In this document: piece after piece, positions 9,413 to 17,538 of the stretch
Layout of the letters: each line of letters starts with the position of its first letter
Position numbering within the stretch: position 1 is the first letter of the stretch
NCBI RefSeq assembly: GCF_004402015.1
Contig: NZ_SOPW01000003.1
Location: 124,001 to 188,000, forward strand
Reading direction: 5' to 3'
From: Filobacillus milosensis
GTDB lineage: Bacteria; Bacillota; Bacilli; Bacillales; Alkalibacillaceae
Length of the DNA stretch: 64,000 nt
The notes under the pieces: generated by a model
Seen by the model: only the letters and a program-made list of their open reading frames with translations
What the model was told of the DNA's origin: nothing
The model's database searches: none
Made by a program: the position numbers and the translations under genes

Positions 9413-9425
9413 TCTAGTCATCTTT
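9401..9425. terminator. Bidirectional palindrome shared by two convergent stop codons
   Basis: A perfect 11-bp inverted repeat (9401-9411 and 9415-9425, 3-nt loop) spans the end of the HTH gene and the end of the ferredoxin gene. A-rich sequence lies on the left. On both strands it reads AAA GAT GAC TA, so both proteins end in Lys-Asp-Asp followed by a stop. It probably terminates transcription from both sides. Confidence 0.6.
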
Positions 9426-9662
9426 AAGAGCCATTTTATATAAAGGTTGATTGGTGATATTTATAGATTCTGTTGGACAACCATCGAAAGCATCCTCCAG
9501 ATCCTCTGTTAAATGGTGAGGTATCTTGGCAACACCTTTATTATCATCTATAACATTAAAAGCTACACCCATCTCATCGTAATCAAAAATGTCAGGCGCA
9601 GTAGCACCACAAGCTCCACATGCAATACATGTATCTTGATTTACGTATGTATATAAAGACAT
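9414..9662 (-). CDS. fer: 4Fe-4S ferredoxin
   Basis: An 82-residue acidic ferredoxin that carries electrons on a single 4Fe-4S cluster. The cluster ligands are the cysteines of CIACGACG near the N-terminus and CPTESI near the C-terminus. ATG at 9662-9660 follows AGGAGG on the minus strand with a 9-nt gap. The gene is divergent from ypbB, as in B. subtilis. Such ferredoxins serve cytochrome P450s, desaturases and other redox enzymes; the partner here is unknown. In B. subtilis serA lies just upstream, but no such gene is present here. Confidence 0.93.
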   Translation of the reverse strand: MSLYTYVNQDTCIACGACGATAPDIFDYDEMGVAFNVIDDNKGVAKIPHHLTEDLEDAFDGCPTESINITNQPLYKMALKDD

Positions 9663-9715
9663 GAGCAAAGACCTCCTGAGGACTACATTTTACAAACAAG
9701 GTGTTGAAAGATTAT

Positions 9716-10774
9716 ATGATTTATTTCTATCATATTCTATTGAATATGTTAACACGTTTAGCAAAACAACGCACTATTTCTTCCGCTTATCATATTTTAC
9801 GAGGGAAAAAATCTTCTCAAACCTTACAAGATATACATTTATTTCAATTACAACCCCTTTATGGAATTTATCCTGACTTAAAAAAATCTACATATGATAA
9901 TTGGATAGATCAACTAATTAGTCAGCAATTTTTATTGAATACTGATGATACATTCAGTTTGGATCTTGAGAAAGTAGGAGAAATAAGAGATATTTCTAAG
10001 TCTTTTAATGGTTTAATTTATAATAATTTTGATAAAGAATTTCTAAAGGCATTAAAGTTATTGGCACAAACTTTATCAAACATAAGTTATGGTCAATTTC
10101 GTTTTATCCCATTGATTGATGATATGAATATTCAGTGGAAGGTTAAAAAGATTATTCGTGAAAACGAATCAAAACAAGATTGGTTGATTAATCAGTTTTA
10201 TCAAGAGCTTTTTAAATGCTTAGATGAAGTTGATGAGATACAAGCAGAAATATTTGTTATGCAGTTATCTGGTGTAAACCGAATTGGTTATAGTAGAAAA
10301 CAATTAGCAGAACTATATCAAGTTAATAAAGAGGATATACAACTTACAACTATGAACATCACTCATAGCTTGATTACCATGATTAACAATAATCCCAATC
10401 AATTTCCGTTATTGCATTCTCTAATTCCTGCACATAAATTTCACTCGATTACAGTTTCTGCAGCAAAAACTCTCGAGCTGATTCAACAAGGGTATTCATT
10501 AGAAAAAATTGAACAAGTACGTCAGTTAAAATTAAGTACCATTCAAGATCATGTGGTGGAAATAGCGAATCAGGTCATTGAATTTGATATTCAACAGTTT
10601 GTAAGTGAAAGCATCGAGAAAGAAATTAAGGAATGTCTTGCACGAACAAGCACTAGAAGACTTAAACAAATAAAAGATGAACTCCATCCATCTATTAGTT
10701 ATTTTCAAATTCGTTTAGTTCTTGCTAAATTAAATCAAAATGAAGCGAGTGAAATAATCAATGAGCCATATTAA
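9716..10774 (+). CDS. ypbB: YpbB, helix-turn-helix partner of RecQ
   Basis: A soluble protein of about 352 residues whose gene overlaps recQ by 14 bases, an arrangement conserved across Bacilli. The C-terminal part contains a helix-turn-helix-like segment (LELIQQGYSLEKIEQVRQL) of the type found at the end of longer RecQ helicases. The N-terminal half is not recognised by motif. A role with RecQ is inferred from the overlap and from the short form of RecQ here. The start is uncertain: ATG 9716 is preferred, and GTG 9701 in the same frame has a weak site. Confidence 0.8.
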   Translation: MIYFYHILLNMLTRLAKQRTISSAYHILRGKKSSQTLQDIHLFQLQPLYGIYPDLKKSTYDNWIDQLISQQFLLNTDDTFSLDLEKVGEIRDISKSFNGLIYNNFDKEFLKALKLLAQTLSNISYGQFRFIPLIDDMNIQWKVKKIIRENESKQDWLINQFYQELFKCLDEVDEIQAEIFVMQLSGVNRIGYSRKQLAELYQVNKEDIQLTTMNITHSLITMINNNPNQFPLLHSLIPAHKFHSITVSAAKTLELIQQGYSLEKIEQVRQLKLSTIQDHVVEIANQVIEFDIQQFVSESIEKEIKECLARTSTRRLKQIKDELHPSISYFQIRLVLAKLNQNEASEIINEPY

Positions 10775-12227
10775 ACCGAATTTAGAAGAACAACTGTTAA
10801 CCCATTTTGGTTTTTCATCTTTTCGCGAAGGTCAAAAAGAAATAATAGAATCCGTATTAGGTGGGCATCATACCTTGGCTACATTGCCTACAGGGAGTGG
10901 TAAGTCCATCTGTTATCAACTTCCATCAGTGATTAATGAGGGGTTAACCATTGTTGTATCACCTTTGATATCATTAATGGTGGATCAAGTAAAACTACTT
11001 AAGTCTGAAGGCTTTAAAAGGGTAACCGCTCTTAATAGTCTTTTAAACTTTAAACAAAAGAGTCAAATCATAAAAAATTTAGATCAATATAATTTAGTAT
11101 ATTGTTCGCCCGAAATGTTGCAACAACCAGCTGTTATTAATCGGTTAAAACATATTAAGGTTGATTTATTTGTAATTGATGAAGCGCATTGTATTTCTCA
11201 ATGGGGGCACGAATTTCGTCCGGATTACTTAAGATTAAGAGAACTCATACAAGCTTTAGAGGAGCCAACCATACTGGCACTTAGTGCAACGGCAACTCCA
11301 GAAGTTCAAGAAGATATTATAAAATCACTTTCAGTAGATATGAAGAGAATTATTTATCCGATGGACCGAATTAATATTACTTATAATGTTTTGCATTCAG
11401 AGAATCAATTAGAAAAGCAAGAACAATTACATACCATTATTAAGCAAGTAGATAGCTCGACGATGATTTATTTCTCAAGTAGACAAATGACTGAGCAAAT
11501 AAGTCTTCAATTAAAGCAACAATTTCCCGACCGACAGATTGCCTATTATCATGGTGGAATGGACCAACAGGATCGATTGTTAATTCAACAACAATTTATG
11601 CATGATCAGTTAGATATTATCTGTTGTACGAGTGCATTCGGAATGGGAGTCAATAAAAATAATATTCGTTTAGTTATTCATTATCATTTACCTCCAAACC
11701 TGGAATCTTTTATTCAAGAGACTGGTCGAGCAGGTAGAGATGGTGCCCATTGTGTGAGTGCATTACTATATTCTAAAGGTGATGAAGCAATTCCATTTCA
11801 AATTATAGAATCCGAGTTACCTGAAGATCATGAAATTAAACAATATCTATCTCAAGACCGCCAGGATACTATGGATTTCTTAACTGAAACAAAACAGCGT
11901 TTTTTAGAATATCATTCCCACCAACTTAAAGTTAACAATGATATATCAGAATTAAGCATAATCAACAAATTAATAGCTTTCCGAGATAAGAGAAAAAAAG
12001 TGAAAATCAAAAGCGTTCTTGATATGGTTCAATGGATCAATACTGAAGAGTGCAAAAGAAAGAGGTTATTTGAATCATATCAAAGTAACACACGTGAAGC
12101 AGAGTTTGAGTGCTGCAATTCTTGTGGGTTTAACATTTACGATTGGGAGTTAGAAAGGACTCACGAATTACAATCAAAAGATAATTGGCGTGAAATCTTG
12201 GATGAGATGTTCTACAGAGGTGTATAG
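10761..12227 (+). CDS. recQ: ATP-dependent DNA helicase RecQ, short form
   Basis: A 3'-5' DNA helicase of superfamily 2. Residues 42-49 form the Walker A motif LPTGSGKS, and DEAH lies at 140-143 followed by the RecQ aromatic loop (CISQWGHEFRPDY). Motif VI is QETGRAGRDG. The C-terminus has the zinc-binding cysteines (ECKRKRLF and FECCNSCGF). The protein stops soon after them at 488 residues, with no winged-helix or HRDC domain. This is the short RecQ form found in Bacillus (YpbC/RecS). The overlapping YpbB may supply the missing C-terminal functions, which is inference. Confidence 0.93.
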   Translation: MSHIKPNLEEQLLTHFGFSSFREGQKEIIESVLGGHHTLATLPTGSGKSICYQLPSVINEGLTIVVSPLISLMVDQVKLLKSEGFKRVTALNSLLNFKQKSQIIKNLDQYNLVYCSPEMLQQPAVINRLKHIKVDLFVIDEAHCISQWGHEFRPDYLRLRELIQALEEPTILALSATATPEVQEDIIKSLSVDMKRIIYPMDRINITYNVLHSENQLEKQEQLHTIIKQVDSSTMIYFSSRQMTEQISLQLKQQFPDRQIAYYHGGMDQQDRLLIQQQFMHDQLDIICCTSAFGMGVNKNNIRLVIHYHLPPNLESFIQETGRAGRDGAHCVSALLYSKGDEAIPFQIIESELPEDHEIKQYLSQDRQDTMDFLTETKQRFLEYHSHQLKVNNDISELSIINKLIAFRDKRKKVKIKSVLDMVQWINTEECKRKRLFESYQSNTREAEFECCNSCGFNIYDWELERTHELQSKDNWREILDEMFYRGV

Positions 12228-12806
12228 ATGAAAAAAATGTCTCAAGGTGAAATAATTAAAAAGTTAACTGATCGTGAATTAATATTAAATTTATATTTAT
12301 CACAAATAATTTTTATAGTTTTGGCAATCACTCTTTCAATTTTTTTATTTGATAGACATGAAAGTTTATTCAAGTTATTTGAGTGGAATGTAAATGATAT
12401 ATTTTGGTTTGGGATTGTTCCAGGGTTATTAGTTGTTGTGATTGATATTCTATTAATCAAATTCCTGCATGAAAAACATTATGATGATGGTGGAATTAAT
12501 TCCAGAATCTTTAAAGCGATATCAGTTCCGCACATTTTCTTTATTTCATTAGTTATTAGTTTTTCTGAAGAATTGTTGTTTAGAGGAGTTATACAAACGA
12601 GTTTTGGTTTTATTTTTGCCAGCTTGCTATTTGCTTTAGTTCACTTTCGATACTTGAAAAAAATAGTACTTCTAGTCTCTGTTTTATTACTATCGTTTTT
12701 GATAGGTTATATGTATGAAATAACAGAGAACTTATTGGTATCAATTTCCGCTCACTTTACAATTGATTTTCTGTTGGGTATTTATTATCGTTTATATCGG
12801 GAGTGA
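12228..12806 (+). CDS. ypbD: CPBP family intramembrane protease (YpbD-like)
   Basis: A 192-residue membrane protein with about five hydrophobic helices. It carries the three motifs of the CPBP (Rce1-like) glutamate protease family: EELLFRG at 114-120, FALVHF with His139, and a His in ISAHFTIDF near residue 176. These polar residues probably form the active site inside the membrane. The start codon directly follows the recQ stop, with AGAGGTG inside the end of recQ. The substrate is unknown. The position after recQ matches B. subtilis ypbD. Confidence 0.88.
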   Translation: MKKMSQGEIIKKLTDRELILNLYLSQIIFIVLAITLSIFLFDRHESLFKLFEWNVNDIFWFGIVPGLLVVVIDILLIKFLHEKHYDDGGINSRIFKAISVPHIFFISLVISFSEELLFRGVIQTSFGFIFASLLFALVHFRYLKKIVLLVSVLLLSFLIGYMYEITENLLVSISAHFTIDFLLGIYYRLYRE

Positions 12807-12814
12807 CCACAACT

Positions 12815-13027
12815 ATGAGAGCAACATACACAAAGAATAAAGAATTAGAAGATAATCAGGATTTAGATTTATTAAATTTACCACCTAGGTCAAAAAAGCA
12901 CAAATCATCCGTAAAAAAAGAACGTAATAGTTTGTTTGTTAGTCAGATTATATTAAGAACTCTGTTGACTCTTTTCATATTTTTAATCTTTTTGATTCCA
13001 TTTGCTTATTATTATTGGTTACAATAA
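12815..13027 (+). CDS. Short single-pass membrane protein, YpbE-like stub
   Basis: About 70 residues: a charged cytoplasmic region with a basic patch (PRSKKHKSSVKKER), then one transmembrane helix, then a stop. It occupies the place of B. subtilis ypbE, which has a similar basic N-terminus and helix but continues into an extracellular LysM domain. Here nothing follows the helix, and I see no LysM-like sequence downstream in any frame. It could be a truncated relic or a working small protein. ATG 12815 follows GGGAG by 11 nt; an in-frame GTG at 12803 overlaps the ypbD stop. Confidence 0.6.
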   Translation: MRATYTKNKELEDNQDLDLLNLPPRSKKHKSSVKKERNSLFVSQIILRTLLTLFIFLIFLIPFAYYYWLQ

Positions 13028-13066
13028 TACTGAATACAAATTGATTATTATTATGACATGCCGTTC

Positions 13067-13094
13067 AGTGGTTTATATAAGCCACTCTTTTTTA
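13067..13094 (+). terminator. Terminator of the ypbB-recQ-ypbD operon
   Basis: A 9-bp stem of AGTGGTTTA with TAAGCCACT (one G-T pair) is followed by a T-run at 13088-13093. Confidence 0.8.
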
Positions 13095-13140
13095 TTTTAG
13101 GCACTGTTAAAGCTTAATGTTGATAAAAAAATAAATTGAT

Positions 13141-13196
13141 CGGAAAGCGTCAGCCAGTGTCTATTCGCTGAAACAACAAGTAACTTTGCAAAGTCT
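13141..13196 (+). repeat. Relic of the stem-loop repeat (3' end only)
   Basis: CGGAAAGCGTC, TTCGCTGAA and AACTTTGCAAAG occur in the same order and spacing as in the 3' end of the full copy at 24311-24466. The 5' two thirds are missing. The relic has the same orientation as the full copies. Confidence 0.65.
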
Positions 13197-13487
13197 AATT
13201 TAAATGAGTTGTTGTTAGTTAACAGTTTGAACAATATAATATATAAATATATGAATTATCTTTTATAGTGCAGGAGAAATCAATTAATCAATAGAAAAGA
13301 TTAATAATCATAATTATAAATATACATTTCAAAATAAGAACTTTTGACATTTGTAAAATTCGAGTTTCATAACATATTCAATCTATTTAATAAAATAACA
13401 AAAAATAATCAAGAAGATTTGAGTAATACAGGCAATTTTACTATGAGTTTTTTCATAAGATAATAGTGAGACGGTGGAGGTGGTTAC
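13197..13487 (+). other. AT-rich leader upstream of mecB, no gene
   Basis: I see no coding sequence here. The stretch is very AT-rich. Two possible sigma-A promoters are TTGACA at 13344-13349 with a poor -10, and TTGAGT (13419-13424) 17 bases before TATGAG (13442-13447). The second is closer to mecB. Neither can be called firmly. Confidence 0.4.
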
Positions 13488-14066
13488 GTGCGATTAGAAC
13501 GTTTAAGCGTTAACCAGTTTAAGATATTCCTTACCTACGATGACCTCAGTGAACGTGGCTATTCGAAGGAGGATTTATGGAACAATTTACCTAAGGCAAA
13601 TCAATTGTTTCAAGATATGTTATACGAAGCGTGTGAAGAACTTAACATGGACTTAGATGGGATGTTAATGGTAAAAGTTCACATGTTGCAAGCACAAGGA
13701 ATGATTATTATCGTGACTCAAAACGATAATGAGGAAGCTGAAAGTGAAGAATATATTGAATTAAAAGTAACTATGGATGAGAGTAAAGAAATGATATTTG
13801 TATTTAATGATTTAGAAGATGTGATTCAGGCAGCAAAAGGTACGCAATATCAGTTTGATCTGAATGCCAGTCTGTATGTTTATGATCATTTGTATTATCT
13901 CTATATCAATGAATCCTCTTTAACAGAGAAAATTAGGCAAGATTTGATCTCAATATTATCTGAGTATGCTTCACCAAGTACAATGACGTCATATATTTTA
14001 AATGAGCACGGTAAGTTGATTGCAGAAAATAATGCACTACAAATTTTTGTAAAGTACTTTAATTAA
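13488..14066 (+). CDS. mecB: ClpC adaptor protein MecB (YpbH), MecA family
   Basis: A 192-residue member of the MecA/YpbH adaptor family, which delivers substrates to the ClpCP protease. The N-terminal substrate-binding part begins MRLERLSVNQFKIFLTYDDL and includes GYSKEDLWNN. An acidic linker (DNEEAESEEYIE) joins it to the C-terminal ClpC-binding domain. The gene lies directly upstream of the gudB region, where B. subtilis has ypbH, so I prefer this paralog over MecA. GTG 13488 has a strong GGAGGTGG site. Transcription probably continues into the ligase gene 13 nt downstream. Confidence 0.85.
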   Translation: MRLERLSVNQFKIFLTYDDLSERGYSKEDLWNNLPKANQLFQDMLYEACEELNMDLDGMLMVKVHMLQAQGMIIIVTQNDNEEAESEEYIELKVTMDESKEMIFVFNDLEDVIQAAKGTQYQFDLNASLYVYDHLYYLYINESSLTEKIRQDLISILSEYASPSTMTSYILNEHGKLIAENNALQIFVKYFN

Positions 14067-14079
14067 TGAGGTGAATCTA

Positions 14080-15009
14080 ATGAAGGTAGCTGTATTATAC
14101 GGAGGAACATCTAAAGAACGTGAAGTATCACTATCAACTGGTAAAGGGATTATTCAAGCTTTAAAAAAACTTGGTCACGAAGTTGTAGATATCGATTTTA
14201 ATCCTAAACAATTATATGTAATAATGGACAGAATTAAAGACGTCGATTTAGTTTTTATTGGTTTGCACGGTAAACAAGGTGAGGACGGAACTGTACAAGG
14301 GCTATTAGAACTTATGGACATTCCATATATTGGCTCAGGGGTATTAGCTTCTTCACTTGCGATGGATAAATCAAAAGCTAAGCAAATATTTGAAATGCAT
14401 AATATTCCTGTGGCTAAAGGTAAAACTTATTCTAACCAGGCATCTGTTGAAGATGTTCATGACGATATCCTTAATACATTTAATCTTCCTATTGTCATTA
14501 AACCTAATCAAGAGGGTTCAACACTAGGCTTATCAATTATAAATGATCAAAGCCAAATCAAAGATGCAATTGATTTGGCTTTCACACATGACTTTGAAAT
14601 TTTGGTGGAAGAATTTATTAAGGGAAGAGAGTTAACCTGTGCAGTAATTGGAAAACGTGGTCATGAATCTGCACTCCCGGTTATCGAAATCATCCCAAAA
14701 AGTGAATACTATGATTATGAATCAAAGTATTCTGCTGGGGGAAGTGAACATATTTGTCCAGCTCAAATTAATGAAGAGATAACAGAGCAAATACTTAATT
14801 ACTCAGTTAAAGCCCATCAAGTTTTAGGGTGTGAAACTTACTCTCGTGTTGATTTTATTCTAAATGAGAATAATCAGCCAATTATTCTTGAAGTCAATAC
14901 TTTACCTGGTATGACTCCGACAAGTTTATACCCTGATGCTGCCAATGCTGTTGACATGAGTTATGAGGAAATGCTTGAGAAGTTTATTCTTCTCACAATT
15001 GAGGAATAA
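14080..15009 (+). CDS. ddl: D-alanine--D-alanine ligase
   Basis: A 309-residue ATP-grasp ligase that makes D-Ala-D-Ala for peptidoglycan precursors in the cytoplasm. The N-terminus VAVLYGGTSKEREVSLSTG and the C-terminal metal- and substrate-binding motif EVNTLPGMTPTSLYP are typical. The segment YYDYESKY carries the tyrosine expected of D-Ala-D-Ala enzymes rather than D-Ala-D-Lac ligases. ATG 14080 follows GAGGTG with a 6-nt gap; an in-frame GTG at 14071 is part of that site. The location between mecB and gudB is unlike B. subtilis, where ddl is near murF. Confidence 0.93.
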   Translation: MKVAVLYGGTSKEREVSLSTGKGIIQALKKLGHEVVDIDFNPKQLYVIMDRIKDVDLVFIGLHGKQGEDGTVQGLLELMDIPYIGSGVLASSLAMDKSKAKQIFEMHNIPVAKGKTYSNQASVEDVHDDILNTFNLPIVIKPNQEGSTLGLSIINDQSQIKDAIDLAFTHDFEILVEEFIKGRELTCAVIGKRGHESALPVIEIIPKSEYYDYESKYSAGGSEHICPAQINEEITEQILNYSVKAHQVLGCETYSRVDFILNENNQPIILEVNTLPGMTPTSLYPDAANAVDMSYEEMLEKFILLTIEE

Positions 15010-15097
15010 TAATTCTGTTAACTAAAATGTCAAATTTACGAATATATTTACGCTTGTTATAAAGAATAAAATAAGGGAAAATAATGGTTGATTTATG

Positions 15098-15125
15098 TTG
15101 CATATTCGGTGCGAAAATGTATACT
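15098..15125 (+). promoter_or_regulatory. Sigma-A-like promoter of gudB
   Basis: TTGCAT at 15098-15103 and TATACT at 15120-15125 are separated by 16 bases. The pair lies 56 bases before the gudB start. Confidence 0.55.
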
Positions 15126-15181
15126 AGTCATTGAAAGCACTAATTTTAATTTTTCTTTTCTTTATTATAGGAGGTAAACAC

Positions 15182-16450
15182 ATGGTAGCCGATAAACAAG
15201 CAGATTCTCAAGATTCCAATGACGTTCTTGTATCAACTCAAGAGGTTATTCAAACAGCGTTAAATAAGTTAGGTTATCCTGAAGAAGCATATGAATTAAT
15301 GAAAGAACCTGTACGTATGATGATTGTTCGTATTCCCGTGCGTATGGATGATGGTAAAATAAAAATTTTCACAGGTTATCGTGCACAACACAATGATGCA
15401 GTTGGGCCAACAAAAGGTGGGGTTCGTTTCCACCCTAATGTAACAGAAAATGAAGTCCGAGCTCTGTCGATTTGGATGAGCTTAAAAGCGGGTATTGTTG
15501 ACTTACCTTATGGTGGAGGTAAGGGTGGAATAATTTGTGATCCACGAAAAATGTCATTCCGTGAGTTAGAGGCTTTAAGCCGCGGATATGTTCGTGCTAT
15601 TTCACAAATTGTTGGACCGACAAAAGATATTCCAGCACCAGATGTTTTTACAAATTCTCAAATTATGGCTTGGATGATGGATGAATACAGCCGAATTGAT
15701 GAATTTAATAACCCTGGATTTATAACAGGTAAACCGATTGTACTTGGAGGGTCTCACGGAAGAGAATCTGCTACTGCAAAAGGTGTTACTATTTGTATAG
15801 AAGAAGCTTGTAAAAAGCGAGGAATCGATATTAAAGGAGCTCGTGTTATTGTACAAGGTTTTGGTAATGCGGGTAGTTTTTTAGCAAAATTCATGTATGA
15901 TATGGGTGCAAAAGTTATTGCTATATCGGATGCAGAAGGGGCATTACATGACCCGGATGGATTAGATATTGATTACTTATTAGATCGTCGTGATAGCTTT
16001 GGTACTGTGACGAATCTGTTTGAAGAAACTATATCCAACCAAGATATGTTAGAGCTTGAAACAGATATATTAGTTCCAGCAGCTATTGAGAATCAAATTA
16101 CAAAAGATAATGCACATAATATTAAAGCCAGTATAGTAGTAGAAGCAGCAAACGGGCCTACAACACTTGAAGCAACGAAAATTTTAACTGAACGTGATAT
16201 TTTAATTGTTCCAGATGTACTAGCATCATCTGGCGGTGTAACGGTTTCTTACTTTGAGTGGGTGCAAAATAACCAAGGCTATTACTGGAAAGAAGAAGAA
16301 GTACAAGAAAAACTACGAGAAGTATTAGTTAAAGCATTTAACAACGTTTATACTACTTCTCAAAACCGTCAAGTGGATATGAGATTAGCAGCTTATATGG
16401 TCGGTGTTAGAAAAATGACTGAAGCGGCTCGTTTCCGCGGATGGATTTAA
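15182..16450 (+). CDS. gudB: NAD-dependent glutamate dehydrogenase
   Basis: A 422-residue catabolic glutamate dehydrogenase that converts glutamate to 2-oxoglutarate and ammonia. It has the substrate-binding region GPTKGGVRFHP, the catalytic segment DLPYGGGKGGI and the dinucleotide-binding turn GFGNAGSFLA. Its sequence is close to B. subtilis GudB, and I see no in-frame duplication like the one that inactivates gudB in strain 168. The start is ATG 15182, 7 nt after AGGAGG. The upstream in-frame ATG 15131 would add an unlikely hydrophobic tail. The gene has its own promoter and terminator. Confidence 0.95.
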   Translation: MVADKQADSQDSNDVLVSTQEVIQTALNKLGYPEEAYELMKEPVRMMIVRIPVRMDDGKIKIFTGYRAQHNDAVGPTKGGVRFHPNVTENEVRALSIWMSLKAGIVDLPYGGGKGGIICDPRKMSFRELEALSRGYVRAISQIVGPTKDIPAPDVFTNSQIMAWMMDEYSRIDEFNNPGFITGKPIVLGGSHGRESATAKGVTICIEEACKKRGIDIKGARVIVQGFGNAGSFLAKFMYDMGAKVIAISDAEGALHDPDGLDIDYLLDRRDSFGTVTNLFEETISNQDMLELETDILVPAAIENQITKDNAHNIKASIVVEAANGPTTLEATKILTERDILIVPDVLASSGGVTVSYFEWVQNNQGYYWKEEEVQEKLREVLVKAFNNVYTTSQNRQVDMRLAAYMVGVRKMTEAARFRGWI

Positions 16451-16491
16451 TTCATATAAATAATATGTATTCGATTTGATTATTTAATGAC

Positions 16492-16524
16492 AATCTCCTA
16501 TCATAGTTTTGGTAGGAGATTTTT
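16492..16524 (+). terminator. Terminator of gudB
   Basis: A stem of AATCTCCTA with TAGGAGATT and a short loop is followed by four T residues. It ends just before the ypdA ribosome binding site. Confidence 0.75.
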
Positions 16525-16547
16525 GTATGTCTAGGAGTGGGGCAATT

Positions 16548-17537
16548 ATGCAAACAGAAGAAGTAATTATCATAGGTGCTGGTCCATGTGGACTATCAGC
16601 AGCTTTAGAATTAAAGAAACAAGGGATCGACCCTTTATTAATAGAAAAAGGTAATGTTGCAAATGCTATTTATAACTATCCAACCCATCAAACTTTTTTC
16701 AGTTCGAGTGAGAAATTAGAAATAGGGGGCATGCCTTTTATTTCTGAACGTCAAAAACCTGTTAGAAATGAAGCATTAACATATTATCGTACAGTAGCAG
16801 ATCGTGGCCAATTAAGGATTAATAATTATGAAAAAGTGACTCAAATAACAAAAAATAAAAATAAATATATTCTTAAAACCGAAACATATTTAGGAAACTA
16901 TAATAAGTATCAAGCAGAGTATGTCATTATTGCTACAGGTTACTATGACCACCCTAATAAGTTAGGTGTCAAAGGTGAAGAGCTTCCCCATGTTAATCAT
17001 TACTTTAAAGAAGCTCATCCATTCTTTAAAAAGAATGTAGTGGTGGTTGGAGGTAAAAACTCTGCAGTAGACGCTACACTTGAATTAGAAAAAGCAGGTG
17101 CAAATGTCACTGTTTTATATAGGGGTGCAGATTATTCGCCTAGTGTTAAACCTTGGATATTACCATTGTTTGAATCATTAGTGAATCACAGAAAAATAGG
17201 AATGTCTTTTAAAGCGCATGTGAAAGAAATTCGTCAAAAAGATTTAATAGTAGATATTGATGGAGAAGAAGAAATTATTGAAGCAGATTATGTTTTTGCG
17301 ATGATTGGATACCATCCAGATCAAAGCTTCTTAAAACATACTGGCGTGGACATTGATGAAGAAACTGGTCGACCGACGTTTGATCGTCATACGATGGAAA
17401 CCAATTTAGAGAATATTTACATTGCAGGTGTAATAGCAGCAGGTTATAACAATAATGAAATTTTTATAGAAAATGGTCGTCACCACGGTGAATTAATCGC
17501 AGAAAGTATTATTAAAAAAAGGAATCACGGTGAATAA
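16548..17537 (+). CDS. ypdA: Bacillithiol disulfide reductase YpdA (Bdr)
   Basis: A 329-residue FAD/NADPH flavoprotein that reduces oxidised bacillithiol. The FAD-binding motif GAGPCG places a cysteine at residue 14, the position of the active-site Cys14 of characterised YpdA. This supports ATG 16548 (AGGAGTGG site, 7-nt gap) over the upstream start at 16509, which lies in the gudB terminator. The NADPH-binding motif is VVVGGKNSAVDATLE. No CxxC is present, so it is not thioredoxin reductase. The bacillithiol gene bshA at 47262 gives its substrate a source. Confidence 0.93.
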   Translation: MQTEEVIIIGAGPCGLSAALELKKQGIDPLLIEKGNVANAIYNYPTHQTFFSSSEKLEIGGMPFISERQKPVRNEALTYYRTVADRGQLRINNYEKVTQITKNKNKYILKTETYLGNYNKYQAEYVIIATGYYDHPNKLGVKGEELPHVNHYFKEAHPFFKKNVVVVGGKNSAVDATLELEKAGANVTVLYRGADYSPSVKPWILPLFESLVNHRKIGMSFKAHVKEIRQKDLIVDIDGEEEIIEADYVFAMIGYHPDQSFLKHTGVDIDEETGRPTFDRHTMETNLENIYIAGVIAAGYNNNEIFIENGRHHGELIAESIIKKRNHGE

Positions 17538-17538
17538 C

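Noticed and set aside
15131-15181. Hydrophobic N-terminal extension on glutamate dehydrogenase
   Set aside because: The upstream ATG lacks a ribosome binding site, while AGGAGG is perfectly placed for ATG 15182. The enzyme is cytoplasmic.
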